Positions 17,351-26,089 of a stretch of DNA of 64,000 nucleotides are shown here, one piece after another. The first letter of the stretch is position 1. Each line of letters opens with the position of its first letter. Source of the DNA: Candidatus Baldrarchaeota archaeon (lineage in GTDB: Archaea > Asgardarchaeota > Baldrarchaeia > Baldrarchaeales > DXJG01). The notes beneath the pieces are model-generated. The model was not told the DNA's origin. It did not search any database and was given only the letters and a program-made list of their open reading frames with translations. Made by a program: the position numbers and the translations under genes. The DNA lies in assembly GCA_019056805.1 (NCBI GenBank), contig DXJG01000004.1, positions 186,001 to 250,000 on the forward strand. The letters are read 5' to 3'.

Positions 17351-19309
17351 GTGAACAGAGTGAGGAAAGTATTTGCTACTTGTCCCAGAGATTGTTACGA
17401 TACCTGTTCTCTAATTGTCTATGTTGAAGATAATAAAATTGTTAAAATTGAAGGTAGAAAAGATCATCCAACAACTCAAGGATTCCTCTGTTCAAAAGCA
17501 AGGAAATACCTAAAATATGTTTACAGCAAGGATAGAGTTTTATATCCTATGAGAAGAGTTGGAAAGAAAGGTGAAGGAAAATTTAAGCGTATTAGTTGGG
17601 AGGAGGCTCTAAAAGAAATAACCAACAAGATAAAAGAAATAATTAGGGAATACGGGCCACAAGCCATATTGCACTATGAGTATGCAGGTCACTGTGGTCT
17701 TCTAAACTATTATTTCCCCTTAAGATTCTTTAATGCAATAGGAGCATCAAGTATTCAACATACAATATGCGATTCTGCAGGAGAAGAAGCAATAGCTTTA
17801 CACTACGGTTTACACTATGGATCTTTCCCAGGAGATATTTTGAAAGCTAAAATGATTGTTTTATGGGGTATAAACTCGGCTTGGACAAATCTTCACGGCT
17901 ACACACTTGTTTTAAAGGCTAAACGTAATGGGGCAAAAATTTATGTTATCGATCCGGTAAAAACGAAAACTTCAAACATAGGGATACACATACGTCCAAA
18001 GGTAGGTAGCGATGCAGCGCTTGCCCTTGGAATAGCAAACTACATCATAGAAAACAATTTGTACGATGAAAAGTTCATCGAGAAATATACTTTTGGTTTT
18101 GAAAAATTTAAAGAGCACGTAAAAAGTTTCACTCTAGATAAGACTTCCAAAATTACAGGATTATCTAAAGAGGAAATCACTAATTTTGCGGAGGATTATG
18201 CCAATCTCAAACCTAACATTATTCATATTGGCTATGGTATGCAACGACATTTAAATGGAGGGGAAATTGTTAGAGCGATATGTCTTCTTCCAGCCTTAAT
18301 AGGCTTACATAGAGGTTTCATCTATTGTAATGGAGTTAGAGATTTCGACCTAGACTATCTTACTGGAAAAAATTTGAGAAAAGTTCCAGAGAAAAGCATC
18401 AATATGGTTCAACTCGGCATGGCTCTTAAAAACGGGGAAATTAAAATGATTTTCATTTACGGTGCTAATCCCCTTATCACCCTTCCTAACCAAAATCTTG
18501 TACGAAGAATTTTCCAGCAAGAGGACTTATTTATCGTTGTACATGATATATTTAAGACTGAAACAGCAAATTACGCTGATATTTTACTTCCAGCAACAAC
18601 GTTCTTCGAAACTGTGGATGTACATGTTTCTTATTGGCATGAATATATCTCTATTAATGAAAAGGCTATTGAACCCTTGGGAGAAGCAAAAAGTAACGTA
18701 GAATTGTTTAAGGAACTAGCAAGGTACATGGGTCTAAATGATAAAGAACTTTATGAAGATGAATGGGAAATCATAAGAAATCTGTTGGCTAAAAGTAAAA
18801 TGGTTAACTTCACCTTGGAAGAATTGAGATCTAAGGGATTTGCTAAACTTAAGACTTTTCCGAAAGATGAATATCAGACGCCATCAGGTAAAATAGAATT
18901 TTACTCTCAAAAAGCTGAGCAAAGAGGTCTAAATCCATTACCACAACATGTAGAAATTAAAGGTAAATATCCTATTTTTCTCCTTACACCTAGGCATCGA
19001 GATATCTTAGGTTCTCAATTTAGAAATGTTATGCCTAGATTTGAACCTGTAATTGAAATAAATATTGAAGATGCCGTTGAACGAGGTATAAAAGATGGAA
19101 ATATTGTTGCTGTGTATAACGATTTAGGAGAAATTGTCTTAAGGGCTAAGGTTTCAGATAAAGTTCCTAGAGGTGTAGCATTAGCATATTTTTTCATTAA
19201 GGATCTAAAGGGAAGATGCATTAATACTCTTACTACTGATGAAACGCAGATTTATGGCGGATGTTCAACATTCAACTCCACTTTCATAGAAATTCGGAAA
19301 TTAAAGTAA
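17351..19309 (+). CDS. molybdopterin oxidoreductase, bis-MGD family
   Basis: A DMSO-reductase superfamily catalytic subunit of 652 residues. The N-terminal 4Fe-4S site is C11-X3-C15-X3-C19-X27-C47. Domain III has WGINSAWTN and IYVIDPVKTKT, and the C-terminal MGD-binding domain starts near FLLTPRHRDILGSQFRN. HTICDSAGEE offers a Cys as possible Mo ligand (about residue 142). No signal peptide or Tat motif is seen, so it is probably cytoplasmic. Formate dehydrogenase-like, thiosulfate/polysulfide-type or another activity cannot be separated by eye. hdrCBA follows on the same strand, which suggests electron exchange with Hdr. GTG 17360 is an alternative start with GGGTGA as SD. Confidence 0.85.
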   Translation: MNRVRKVFATCPRDCYDTCSLIVYVEDNKIVKIEGRKDHPTTQGFLCSKARKYLKYVYSKDRVLYPMRRVGKKGEGKFKRISWEEALKEITNKIKEIIREYGPQAILHYEYAGHCGLLNYYFPLRFFNAIGASSIQHTICDSAGEEAIALHYGLHYGSFPGDILKAKMIVLWGINSAWTNLHGYTLVLKAKRNGAKIYVIDPVKTKTSNIGIHIRPKVGSDAALALGIANYIIENNLYDEKFIEKYTFGFEKFKEHVKSFTLDKTSKITGLSKEEITNFAEDYANLKPNIIHIGYGMQRHLNGGEIVRAICLLPALIGLHRGFIYCNGVRDFDLDYLTGKNLRKVPEKSINMVQLGMALKNGEIKMIFIYGANPLITLPNQNLVRRIFQQEDLFIVVHDIFKTETANYADILLPATTFFETVDVHVSYWHEYISINEKAIEPLGEAKSNVELFKELARYMGLNDKELYEDEWEIIRNLLAKSKMVNFTLEELRSKGFAKLKTFPKDEYQTPSGKIEFYSQKAEQRGLNPLPQHVEIKGKYPIFLLTPRHRDILGSQFRNVMPRFEPVIEINIEDAVERGIKDGNIVAVYNDLGEIVLRAKVSDKVPRGVALAYFFIKDLKGRCINTLTTDETQIYGGCSTFNSTFIEIRKLK

Positions 19310-19658
19310 AAATGGCCATTGTTGCAATCGCTTGTCTGAATTGACTACCTACACGATGTAACTATTTCAGGGAGTATGATAAACATAACTTCAGTCATTT
19401 TTTCTTAATATGTTTAGAAAATCATCAAAATGATGTAAATTTCTCACGCAAATGTGATATTTTGTTAGTATGTATGAAGTTAAGAACCGCAGATCATTAA
19501 ATGACGTGTAGAAACTAATTGTAGTGTCTGTAAGATTTTACTTACATAGTTTTTGGAAATAAGTTTAATTAGAAAGTCGTATTTCTTGTATTTCCTAATA
19601 AAGCTTAAAAATATCAATACTTAATTTTATCAAGTCAATATAGGCAAGCCTAAAGGGG
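19310..19658 (+). promoter_or_regulatory. intergenic region with hdr promoter
   Basis: About 350 bases separate the molybdoenzyme from hdrC. A TATA-like CTTAAAAATAT at 19604-19614 lies at a suitable distance from the hdrC start, so hdrCBA probably has its own promoter. No ORF, repeat or RNA is evident in the rest. Confidence 0.45.
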
Positions 19659-19664
19659 ATGGAA

Positions 19665-20228
19665 TTGGATTCAACAAAACCACTAATTAAAATTGATGAA
19701 GAAACCAGCGATTTTATAGCTGAAATATTGGAAAAAGGGGCGCAAATATTTCCAAAAGAGGAATTAGAGAGAATTCTCACATGTATTCAATGCGGGACAT
19801 GTTATGGAAGTTGTCCTTCTGGTAGAATAACGGCATATCATGTTAGAGTAATCATGAGAAAAGCACAACTAGGCCTCAAAGAAGAGGTATTAAAAGATGA
19901 AAACCTATGGAACTGCACAACCTGCTATACCTGTCAAGAAAGGTGTCCCAGAGAAGTTGAAACAACAGATACCATTCGATTAATTAGAAACATGGCTTTT
20001 GAAGCAGGGTACGTGAAAAAACCACATCTAATAGTTTCAAGGAACTTTATTGAAACAGGACACAGTATACCTTTGAGAGATGAGGACAAGGAAAAGAGAA
20101 AACGTGTAGGTGTATCTGAAATACCTCCAACCACCTTAACCTATCCAGAAGCTCTAAAAGAAGTTCAAACATTAGTTGAAGCTACTGGTTTTAAAGAAAA
20201 GGTTTTAAAACTTTTGGAGGAAGGGTAA
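19665..20228 (+). CDS. hdrC: heterodisulfide reductase subunit C
   Basis: A soluble ferredoxin-like subunit with two CX2CX2CX3CP clusters, CIQCGTCYGSCPSG and CTTCYTCQERCPRE, then the HdrC helical region. It passes electrons between HdrA and the HdrB active site. The size of 187-189 residues matches the family. Start choice: AAGGGG at 19654-19658 abuts ATG 19659 but is well spaced for TTG 19665, which I prefer. Stop TAA is followed at once by the hdrB ATG. Confidence 0.93.
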   Translation: MDSTKPLIKIDEETSDFIAEILEKGAQIFPKEELERILTCIQCGTCYGSCPSGRITAYHVRVIMRKAQLGLKEEVLKDENLWNCTTCYTCQERCPREVETTDTIRLIRNMAFEAGYVKKPHLIVSRNFIETGHSIPLRDEDKEKRKRVGVSEIPPTTLTYPEALKEVQTLVEATGFKEKVLKLLEEG

Positions 20229-21116
20229 ATGACAAAATACGCTTTCTTTCTAGGCTGCATTGCACCTCTCAGATATCCAGGTCTTGAAGCCGCAACAAAA
20301 AGGGTTATGCAACATTTTAACATAGAACTTTTAGATTTAAATGGTGCATCGTGTTGTCCAGCTCCAGGAGTTTTCGGTAGCTTTGACTTGTGGAACTGGC
20401 TTGTAGTAGCTGCAAGGAATCTTTCACTTGGAGAATCACTTAATGCTGACCTAACAACCATTTGCAATGGTTGTTATGCAACTTTACAAGAGGCATGGCA
20501 CATATTAAAGGAAGATCCCAGCAAACGGAGACGTGTAAACGAAGTTTTAAGTAAAATTAACAGAAATTACAACGCTAAGACAGGAATTAAACATATAATC
20601 GAGGTTTTTGCTAACGATATAGGAATCGACAAAATAAAATCATCTGTTGAAAAATCTCTTGAAGGTCTAAAGGTTGCAGTTCACTATGGATGTCACTTTT
20701 TAAAGCCTAGAAAAATAAGAGGTCATGGTTCGAGTGAGAAGCCGCATATACTTGAGGATATTGTTACAGCTCTTGGCGCCGAGCCTGTACACTATAAGGA
20801 AAAATTGCTCTGCTGTGGTGCTGGCGGAGGGGTAAGGGCAGGCAACCTAGATGCAGCTCTAGAGATTACAGCAAGAAAATTAGCAAGTGTAAAAGAAGCC
20901 GGCGCCGACTGCATTCTTAACCCATGTTCCTTCTGTCACTTTCAATTCGACAGGGGACAGGTAGAACTTCGAGAGAGAAAAGGAATCGAATTTAATATCC
21001 CAGTGATTCATCTTGTTCAACTAGTTGGTTTAGCGATGGGAATTGACCCTAAAAGCCTAGGGCTGTATGAAAATGAAATTCCTCCAACATATCTAGATAA
21101 GCTAGGTTTGAGGTGA
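20229..21116 (+). CDS. hdrB: heterodisulfide reductase subunit B
   Basis: The catalytic subunit, with two CCG domains that bind the non-cubane 4Fe-4S clusters. The first site spans GASCCPAPG and ICNGCYAT; the second spans LLCCGAGGG and NPCSFCHFQFD. The start FFLGCIAPLRYPGLE is standard. In methanogens it reduces CoM-S-S-CoB; in other archaea the disulfide partner is uncertain. Translational coupling is likely: zero spacing from hdrC and a 4-base GTGA overlap with hdrA. Confidence 0.94.
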   Translation: MTKYAFFLGCIAPLRYPGLEAATKRVMQHFNIELLDLNGASCCPAPGVFGSFDLWNWLVVAARNLSLGESLNADLTTICNGCYATLQEAWHILKEDPSKRRRVNEVLSKINRNYNAKTGIKHIIEVFANDIGIDKIKSSVEKSLEGLKVAVHYGCHFLKPRKIRGHGSSEKPHILEDIVTALGAEPVHYKEKLLCCGAGGGVRAGNLDAALEITARKLASVKEAGADCILNPCSFCHFQFDRGQVELRERKGIEFNIPVIHLVQLVGLAMGIDPKSLGLYENEIPPTYLDKLGLR

Positions 21117-21121
21117 AAACT

Positions 21122-23509
21122 TTGGAGAAACCCCGTGTAGGTGTTTTCATATGTGAATGCGGTGGAAATATATCCGACGTTGTGGATGTTAAAAAAGTTG
21201 TTAAAACGGCTTCAGAATGGGAAAACGTCCTTGTAGCAAGGCATTACACTTACATGTGTTCAAAACCTGGTGTTGAACTCATCAAACAATCAATTAAAAA
21301 AAGAGAGCTAAACAGAATAGTTATTGCTTGTTGTACACCAAAAATGCATAGAAAAATGTTTGAGAGAAACGTGGGAGAGGAGGGTATAAACCCAGCATTT
21401 CTAGAAATTGTTAACGTTCGTGAACAATGTTCCTGGGTACATCATGGAGACAATGAAGGAGCAACTCAGAAAGCCATAGATCTCATTAGAGGTGCGGTTA
21501 AAAAAGTTGAAAATGCTGTTCCCCTACATCCTGGTAAAATGCCTGTTAAACCCGCTGTATTAGTTATCGGTGGCGGTATTGCCGGTATAACCGCTGCTTT
21601 ACGCGTTGCCGAAGCAGGAATAAAAGTTTACCTAGTTGAAAAAGAACCAACAATTGGAGGTCATATGGCTAAATACGCCAAAGTTTTCCCAACTCTAGAT
21701 TGTGCTCAATGTATTTTAACACCTAAAATGGGAGATGTTGCAGAAAATCCAAACATTGAGCTCTTTACTCTTGCTGAAGTAAAAGCTGTTGAAGGTGTTC
21801 CAGGAGATTTCAAAGTTAAAATTAAGCTTAAGCCTAGGGGAGTTGACGTTGAAAAATGTGTTGGTTGCGGTGCCTGTAATCGTGTATGTCCCGTTGAAAC
21901 GGTTTCCGATTTCGATGAGGGATTAGGAAAACGAAAGGCAATTTACATACCATTCCCACAAGCAGTTCCCTCAGCCTACGTTATAGATTTTGATAGCTGC
22001 ACAAAATGTGGAAAATGCGCTGAAAAATGTCCTAGAAAGGCTATAAACCTTGAAGATACAGAAAAAGAAATAGAAATAAATGTTGGAGCTATTATAGTTG
22101 CCACAGGTTTCAAACTTTTCGATTTAAGCGACTACGGCGAATACAAATACGGTATGCATCCAAACGTCATAACCGCATTACAAATGGAACGATTAATGAA
22201 CGTAGCAGGACCCACAAGCGGTGCCATAGTCCGTCCCAGTGACGGGGGAGAAGTCAAAAAGATAGGTTACATTCTATGCGCAGGATCGAGAGACACAAAC
22301 AAGGGTAAACCTTACTGCAGCCGTGTATGCTGTCTATATGCTACTAAGCAAGCATTAATGATGAGAGAATTCATGGAAGGCTTAGATATATGGATCCACT
22401 ACATAGATTTAAGAGCGGCAGGAAGGAGATACGAAGAATTCTATAAGAACGCTCAGATTGAAGGAGTAAAATACGTTAGAGGAAAAGTGTCAGAAATAAT
22501 TCCCGATGGAGATCAATTAATTGTCAGAGCCGAAGACACGATGTTAGGTAGACCAATAGAAAACAAGTACGATCTTGTAGTTCTATGTCCACCAATAGTA
22601 CCAAGCCCTGATATAACTAAACTCGCCGAAATACTAAAGATTCCACTTGATGAAGACGGTTTTGTCCTTGAAAAACATCCAAAACTCGATCCAGTTGCAA
22701 CAAAACGTGAAGGTATCTTCGCTTGCGGAGTTATAACAGGACCAAAAGATATACAAACATCGGTTTCAGAGGCTGAAGGAGCAGCTGCAAAAGCAATAAA
22801 CTTCCTAATACAAAAAGAGAAAATCATTGAACCAAACAAAGCCTATCTTGCCGTACCCGAAAAGTGCGATGCCTGTGGAGAATGTATTGAAGTATGTCCA
22901 ACCGAAGCAATCAGTATTGCAAGCGAGAAAGTTGAAATAAACGAAATTCTCTGTAACGGATGTGGAGCTTGTATACCCGCATGTCCCAAAGAAGCATTAG
23001 ACCTCAAAGGGTTATCAGAGAAACAATTAATGGCTGAAATAGAAGGAATATTAACCGGATCAGAATCTGAAATTAAAATACTTGCATTTGTCGAAAATGA
23101 AATCGCTTATACAGCCCTTGACCTAACCGGTGTCGCTCGTCTATCTTATCCAAGCAGTATCAGAGTTATACCCGTGCCTTCTACTAGCAGATTGAAGTTA
23201 AAACACATATTATACGCTTTTGCCAAGGGTGCTGATGGTATAATGTTCCTAGAAGCACCTGAACATGAAGGTCCATTCGGAAAAGCTCATGCAATTGCAG
23301 AAGAAAGAATTGAAAACTATAAATTTGACATCGAAGACTACGACGTTGATAGTATCAGACTCTGGTTCTCAAAAGTTTATGTTCCAGACTGGAGAAAACT
23401 GGTGAAAGTCTTTGAAACATTTGATAGAATGATAAAAGACGAAGGCCCCATAGAACAAGAAGTAAGAGAAAACATACTTAAACAGTTATCACAAGAAACA
23501 GATACCTAA
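21122..23509 (+). CDS. hdrA: heterodisulfide reductase subunit A with MvhD-like C-terminal tail
   Basis: A flavin-bifurcating subunit. The N-terminal HdrA-specific domain has CECGGNISDVVD and CCTPKMHRKMF. The FAD site is VIGGGIAGITAALRVAEAG, with the GGHMAKYAKVFPTLDCAQC stretch. Two inserted 4Fe-4S motifs (CVGCGACNRVCP, CTKCGKCAEKCP) and two C-terminal ones (CDACGECIEVCP, CNGCGACIPACP) are intact. From about residue 645 the chain resembles MvhD, but every expected 2Fe-2S cysteine position is replaced. TTG 21122, spaced from GAGGTGA, is preferred to GTG 21113. Last gene of the hdrCBA operon. Confidence 0.93.
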   Translation: MEKPRVGVFICECGGNISDVVDVKKVVKTASEWENVLVARHYTYMCSKPGVELIKQSIKKRELNRIVIACCTPKMHRKMFERNVGEEGINPAFLEIVNVREQCSWVHHGDNEGATQKAIDLIRGAVKKVENAVPLHPGKMPVKPAVLVIGGGIAGITAALRVAEAGIKVYLVEKEPTIGGHMAKYAKVFPTLDCAQCILTPKMGDVAENPNIELFTLAEVKAVEGVPGDFKVKIKLKPRGVDVEKCVGCGACNRVCPVETVSDFDEGLGKRKAIYIPFPQAVPSAYVIDFDSCTKCGKCAEKCPRKAINLEDTEKEIEINVGAIIVATGFKLFDLSDYGEYKYGMHPNVITALQMERLMNVAGPTSGAIVRPSDGGEVKKIGYILCAGSRDTNKGKPYCSRVCCLYATKQALMMREFMEGLDIWIHYIDLRAAGRRYEEFYKNAQIEGVKYVRGKVSEIIPDGDQLIVRAEDTMLGRPIENKYDLVVLCPPIVPSPDITKLAEILKIPLDEDGFVLEKHPKLDPVATKREGIFACGVITGPKDIQTSVSEAEGAAAKAINFLIQKEKIIEPNKAYLAVPEKCDACGECIEVCPTEAISIASEKVEINEILCNGCGACIPACPKEALDLKGLSEKQLMAEIEGILTGSESEIKILAFVENEIAYTALDLTGVARLSYPSSIRVIPVPSTSRLKLKHILYAFAKGADGIMFLEAPEHEGPFGKAHAIAEERIENYKFDIEDYDVDSIRLWFSKVYVPDWRKLVKVFETFDRMIKDEGPIEQEVRENILKQLSQETDT

Positions 23510-23578
23510 ACAATTCATTTTTAATTTCTATTTATTAAAAACTAGAATCGAATAAAAAGATTGAAAATTGATGGAAAT

Positions 23579-24010
23579 TTATTTCTTGGCTTTTTCCATC
23601 TCTTTCTTTAACCATTCCTCTAATTTCGCATGGTCCGATCCTGGTATAAGATTTTTTAATTCTTCATCTAGATTTTCAGGTTCTATTATTGCGATCCACC
23701 CTTTTCCATAAGGATCATCATTTATTAGCGATGGATTTTTCTGAACTTCTTCATTTAACTCAACGATTTTCCCCGTGACCGGGGATTTTAATGGTCCGAC
23801 CCACTTTCCACTCTCGATTGTTCCAAGGGTTTTCCCTTGCTTTACTGTCTGCCCAACTTTTTTAGTCCTGATGAAGAGAATTTTTCCCGCAGCACTTTGA
23901 GCCCAGTCATTATATCCTACTTTTACCTTTCCATCTTCTATTTTTGCCCACATATGGTCAGGGTGGTAGTATAAGTCATCTGGGAATTCATGTTCTCCTA
24001 TCTTAACCAT
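23579..24010 (-). CDS. GcvH/LbpA-like lipoyl carrier protein
   Basis: A lipoyl-domain protein. The modification site sits in GTIESGKWVGPLKSPVTGKI, with Lys in ESGKW instead of the ESVKA of classical GcvH. The flanks are H-protein-like: HPDHMWAKIEDGKVKVGYNDWAQ and NDDPYGKGWIAII. No gcvT or gcvP is present, but hdrCBA lies 69 bases away, convergent. Lipoate-binding proteins (LbpA) serve sulfur-oxidising Hdr-like complexes, so a carrier role for Hdr-linked sulfur chemistry is a reasonable inference. GGAGGAG precedes ATG 24010, which I choose over ATG 24055. A charged C-terminal helix (KLEEWLKKEMEKAKK) is extra. Confidence 0.85.
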   Translation of the reverse strand: MVKIGEHEFPDDLYYHPDHMWAKIEDGKVKVGYNDWAQSAAGKILFIRTKKVGQTVKQGKTLGTIESGKWVGPLKSPVTGKIVELNEEVQKNPSLINDDPYGKGWIAIIEPENLDEELKNLIPGSDHAKLEEWLKKEMEKAKK

Positions 24011-24198
24011 CTTAATACTCCTCCATCCACTATTACATCTAACCAATTTATACAACTTACTTAAAATATTATTCCCATTTCACAGAAGGTTTAATGATAC
24101 CAATGATCCTATTATTTGATTCGAAAAATAAGTTTTAAGATTAATAAACAAATAAAATTAAGGGTCATGTGTTGATATAAAGATTAAAAATAGTTTGT

Positions 24199-24900
24199 TT
24201 AGCCTTCAAATGTTATATAGAAGTGACAAGCATCGTCTCCTCTTATAATCGTTGATGCAAGATTAACAACTACATCCTTTTCAGGTTTAAATTTACTAAA
24301 AATATATGAAAAACTTAATTCGTGAATTTTACACGGAATTTCTTTGAGTTCTCCTTTTAAAGCATGGCTAATTTCCTGAAATATACAATTTCTTATGACA
24401 ATAAATATTTCTTTTCCATCTAATTTTTTAAGTTCACAATACATGCCCATATCATTGAGCTCATCTCTAAGAACATTCCAGAATCTATCAGTTGCTAATA
24501 CATCCTCACCATGTTTTCTCTTTAAACATTTAATTACGTCTTCGCCTAAAATATTTCCAACTTCCATAACCCAAGCATCTATTTCTTTATTACCATATTT
24601 TCGAGCGAATGCTTTGATAAGAGCTTGTGTAAGTAAGGGATAGTTTCTTGGTGGGTATATAAACATGAAGGGTTTTCTAAGCTTGTAAACCGTTGCTGGT
24701 CTACCTACACTTTCCTTTAAAAGACTTGTTTCAACATATCCATTTGACGAAAGTTCATCTAAAATATTTTTAATAGACGTATAGCTTAAACCTGTATTTT
24801 GAGAAATTTCAAGGATTGTAGCTGAGGGGTTAACTGTTAGATATTCTAGGACCATTTGCATTCTCTTAAACTTATCACGTGGCTCCATAATTGTTCCCAT
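24199..24900 (-). CDS. SufR-like winged-helix metalloregulator
   Basis: An N-terminal winged helix (MVLEYLTVNPSATILEISQ, then SYTSIKNILDELSSNGYVE with a wing GRPATVYKL) is joined to a ligand domain. The C-terminal cysteines are in RNCIFQEIS, EIPCKIHELS and DDACHFYI. This order copies the N-C-P-F...C...C pattern by which SufR-type regulators bind a 4Fe-4S or 2Fe-2S cluster. SufR represses Fe-S assembly genes when the cluster is present. sufS, nifS and iscU lie 3-6 kb away on the same strand and share a palindrome, which makes a regulator-target link likely. Its own promoter carries a different palindrome (ATCATGAT near 24928). Confidence 0.75.
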   Translation of the reverse strand: MGTIMEPRDKFKRMQMVLEYLTVNPSATILEISQNTGLSYTSIKNILDELSSNGYVETSLLKESVGRPATVYKLRKPFMFIYPPRNYPLLTQALIKAFARKYGNKEIDAWVMEVGNILGEDVIKCLKRKHGEDVLATDRFWNVLRDELNDMGMYCELKKLDGKEIFIVIRNCIFQEISHALKGELKEIPCKIHELSFSYIFSKFKPEKDVVVNLASTIIRGDDACHFYITFEG

Positions 24901-25106
24901 TTTAACTCACACATATAAACTTTAAATCATGATATTTAAGCATTTTCTCATCAATTTTAGAACAATGCAATGAAAACAACAAAAAACAAGTACATCTACT
25001 ACTAACAATATGAAATATATTCAAAATTAACTTCGATTTCCAGCAACTTTATTTTCAAATATAATGCGACAAATGAGCTTTTTTATAGTTTTATTTCGTT
25101 AAAAGC

Positions 25107-25147
25107 GATATATAAAGATATAATTTAAAGATAAGAGAGGAGGTATG
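25107..25147 (+). promoter_or_regulatory. orphan promoter with SD and start codon
   Basis: A TATA box GATATATAAAG (25107-25117) is followed by SD GGAGG (25139-25143) and ATG 25145. The frame stops after five codons, and a second ATG (25154) is followed directly by TAG. It points into the 3' end of the opposing thioredoxin gene. It may be the remnant of a lost gene or the start of an antisense transcript. Confidence 0.35.
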
Positions 25148-25150
25148 CAT

Positions 25151-25582
25151 TTATGTAGCTAAGTATTTTTGAAGAGCATTTTCCAAAGGTCCTTGACCAA
25201 CTGCTCCTACAATTTTCTCCACTGGTTTCCCATTTTTGAATATAATAAACGTTGGAATACCCATGATATAATATCTCTGAGCAACATCTGGATTTTCATC
25301 AACATTCAACTTAGCAACAATAACTTTCCCAGCATATTTCTTTGCAAGAGCTTCCACAACAGGAGCCATCATACGACAAGGCGCACACCATTCAGCCCAA
25401 AAATCTACAAGCACTGGCAACTTTGCATTATTTATAACTTCATCGAAATTTTTTGAAGTCAGCTTTATAACTTTCCCTTCCGAGCCAAAATTTGGTTCTG
25501 ATTTCTCCTTAGTTGACATCATCAGTTCCCTAGCTTTTTTCGCCAGTATTTTTTCTAATTCCGGGTCTTTTTCTTCACTCAT
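25151..25582 (-). CDS. trxA: thioredoxin
   Basis: A thioredoxin fold with active site WAEWCAPCRMMAP, followed by the cis-Pro loop GIPTFIIFKNG and the helix ending ALQKYL. It reduces protein disulfides in the cytoplasm. An N-terminal extension of about 45 residues (EEKDPELEKILAKKARELM and a linker) precedes the fold and is shared by many archaeal thioredoxins. ATG 25582 has GGTGATTAC upstream. It stands between the SufR-like gene and the divergent TrmB-like gene. Confidence 0.94.
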   Translation of the reverse strand: MSEEKDPELEKILAKKARELMMSTKEKSEPNFGSEGKVIKLTSKNFDEVINNAKLPVLVDFWAEWCAPCRMMAPVVEALAKKYAGKVIVAKLNVDENPDVAQRYYIMGIPTFIIFKNGKPVEKIVGAVGQGPLENALQKYLAT

Positions 25583-25698
25583 GATGTAATCACCTTCACT
25601 AAATTATGTATTTTTTGTACATTAAAAGCAAAATATTGATAAGGATATTCGTATATAAACTTATTGCTAATCAAAGCAAAGATTATGGGGAATAACAT

Positions 25699-26070
25699 AT
25701 GAGTAAAATTAGTACTTTTCTACCTTCCAAAAGTCCTCTTTGCATAAGAACAATAAATCTACAAAATATTCTAAGGTGTTGCTACGGATTAAGTGAGGTA
25801 GAGATCAACATTTTCATGTATCTTTTTAAGAGTGGTGAAAAAGATATCAAAGAATTATCTAAGAAGTTTAATAGAGATCCTAGCGTAATTTACAGGATGT
25901 TACAAAATCTTATAGAATGTGGGTTAGTAACTAAAAAACTCGCAAAATCTAAGATAGGAAGATCCTATTATGTTTATAACAGTATAACTCGTGAAGAACT
26001 AAAAAATTATCTTTCCGAGATAATTGAAAGATGGTATAAAACCGTTAAAAACTTCATTTCGACTCTATAA
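25699..26070 (+). CDS. TrmB/MarR-like winged-helix regulator
   Basis: A winged helix-turn-helix: LSEVEINIFMYLFKSGEKDI, then KELSKKFNRDPSVIYRMLQN as helices 2 and 3, then the wing CGLVTKKLAKSKIGRSYYVY. A C-terminal helical tail (LSEIIERWYKTVKNFISTL) probably dimerises the protein. There is no ligand domain, so it is a short regulator of the TrmB-like archaeal class. It is divergent from trxA and 19 bases upstream of the CoA-binding gene, so it probably controls this small redox operon. Confidence 0.8.
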   Translation: MSKISTFLPSKSPLCIRTINLQNILRCCYGLSEVEINIFMYLFKSGEKDIKELSKKFNRDPSVIYRMLQNLIECGLVTKKLAKSKIGRSYYVYNSITREELKNYLSEIIERWYKTVKNFISTL

Positions 26071-26089
26071 CCTGGAAAGGTGAATATGC

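Noticed and set aside
17351..23509. Methanogenesis gene cluster
   Set aside because: HdrABC and MptE are present but no mcr, mtr or mvh genes are in the window, and Hdr occurs in many non-methanogens.
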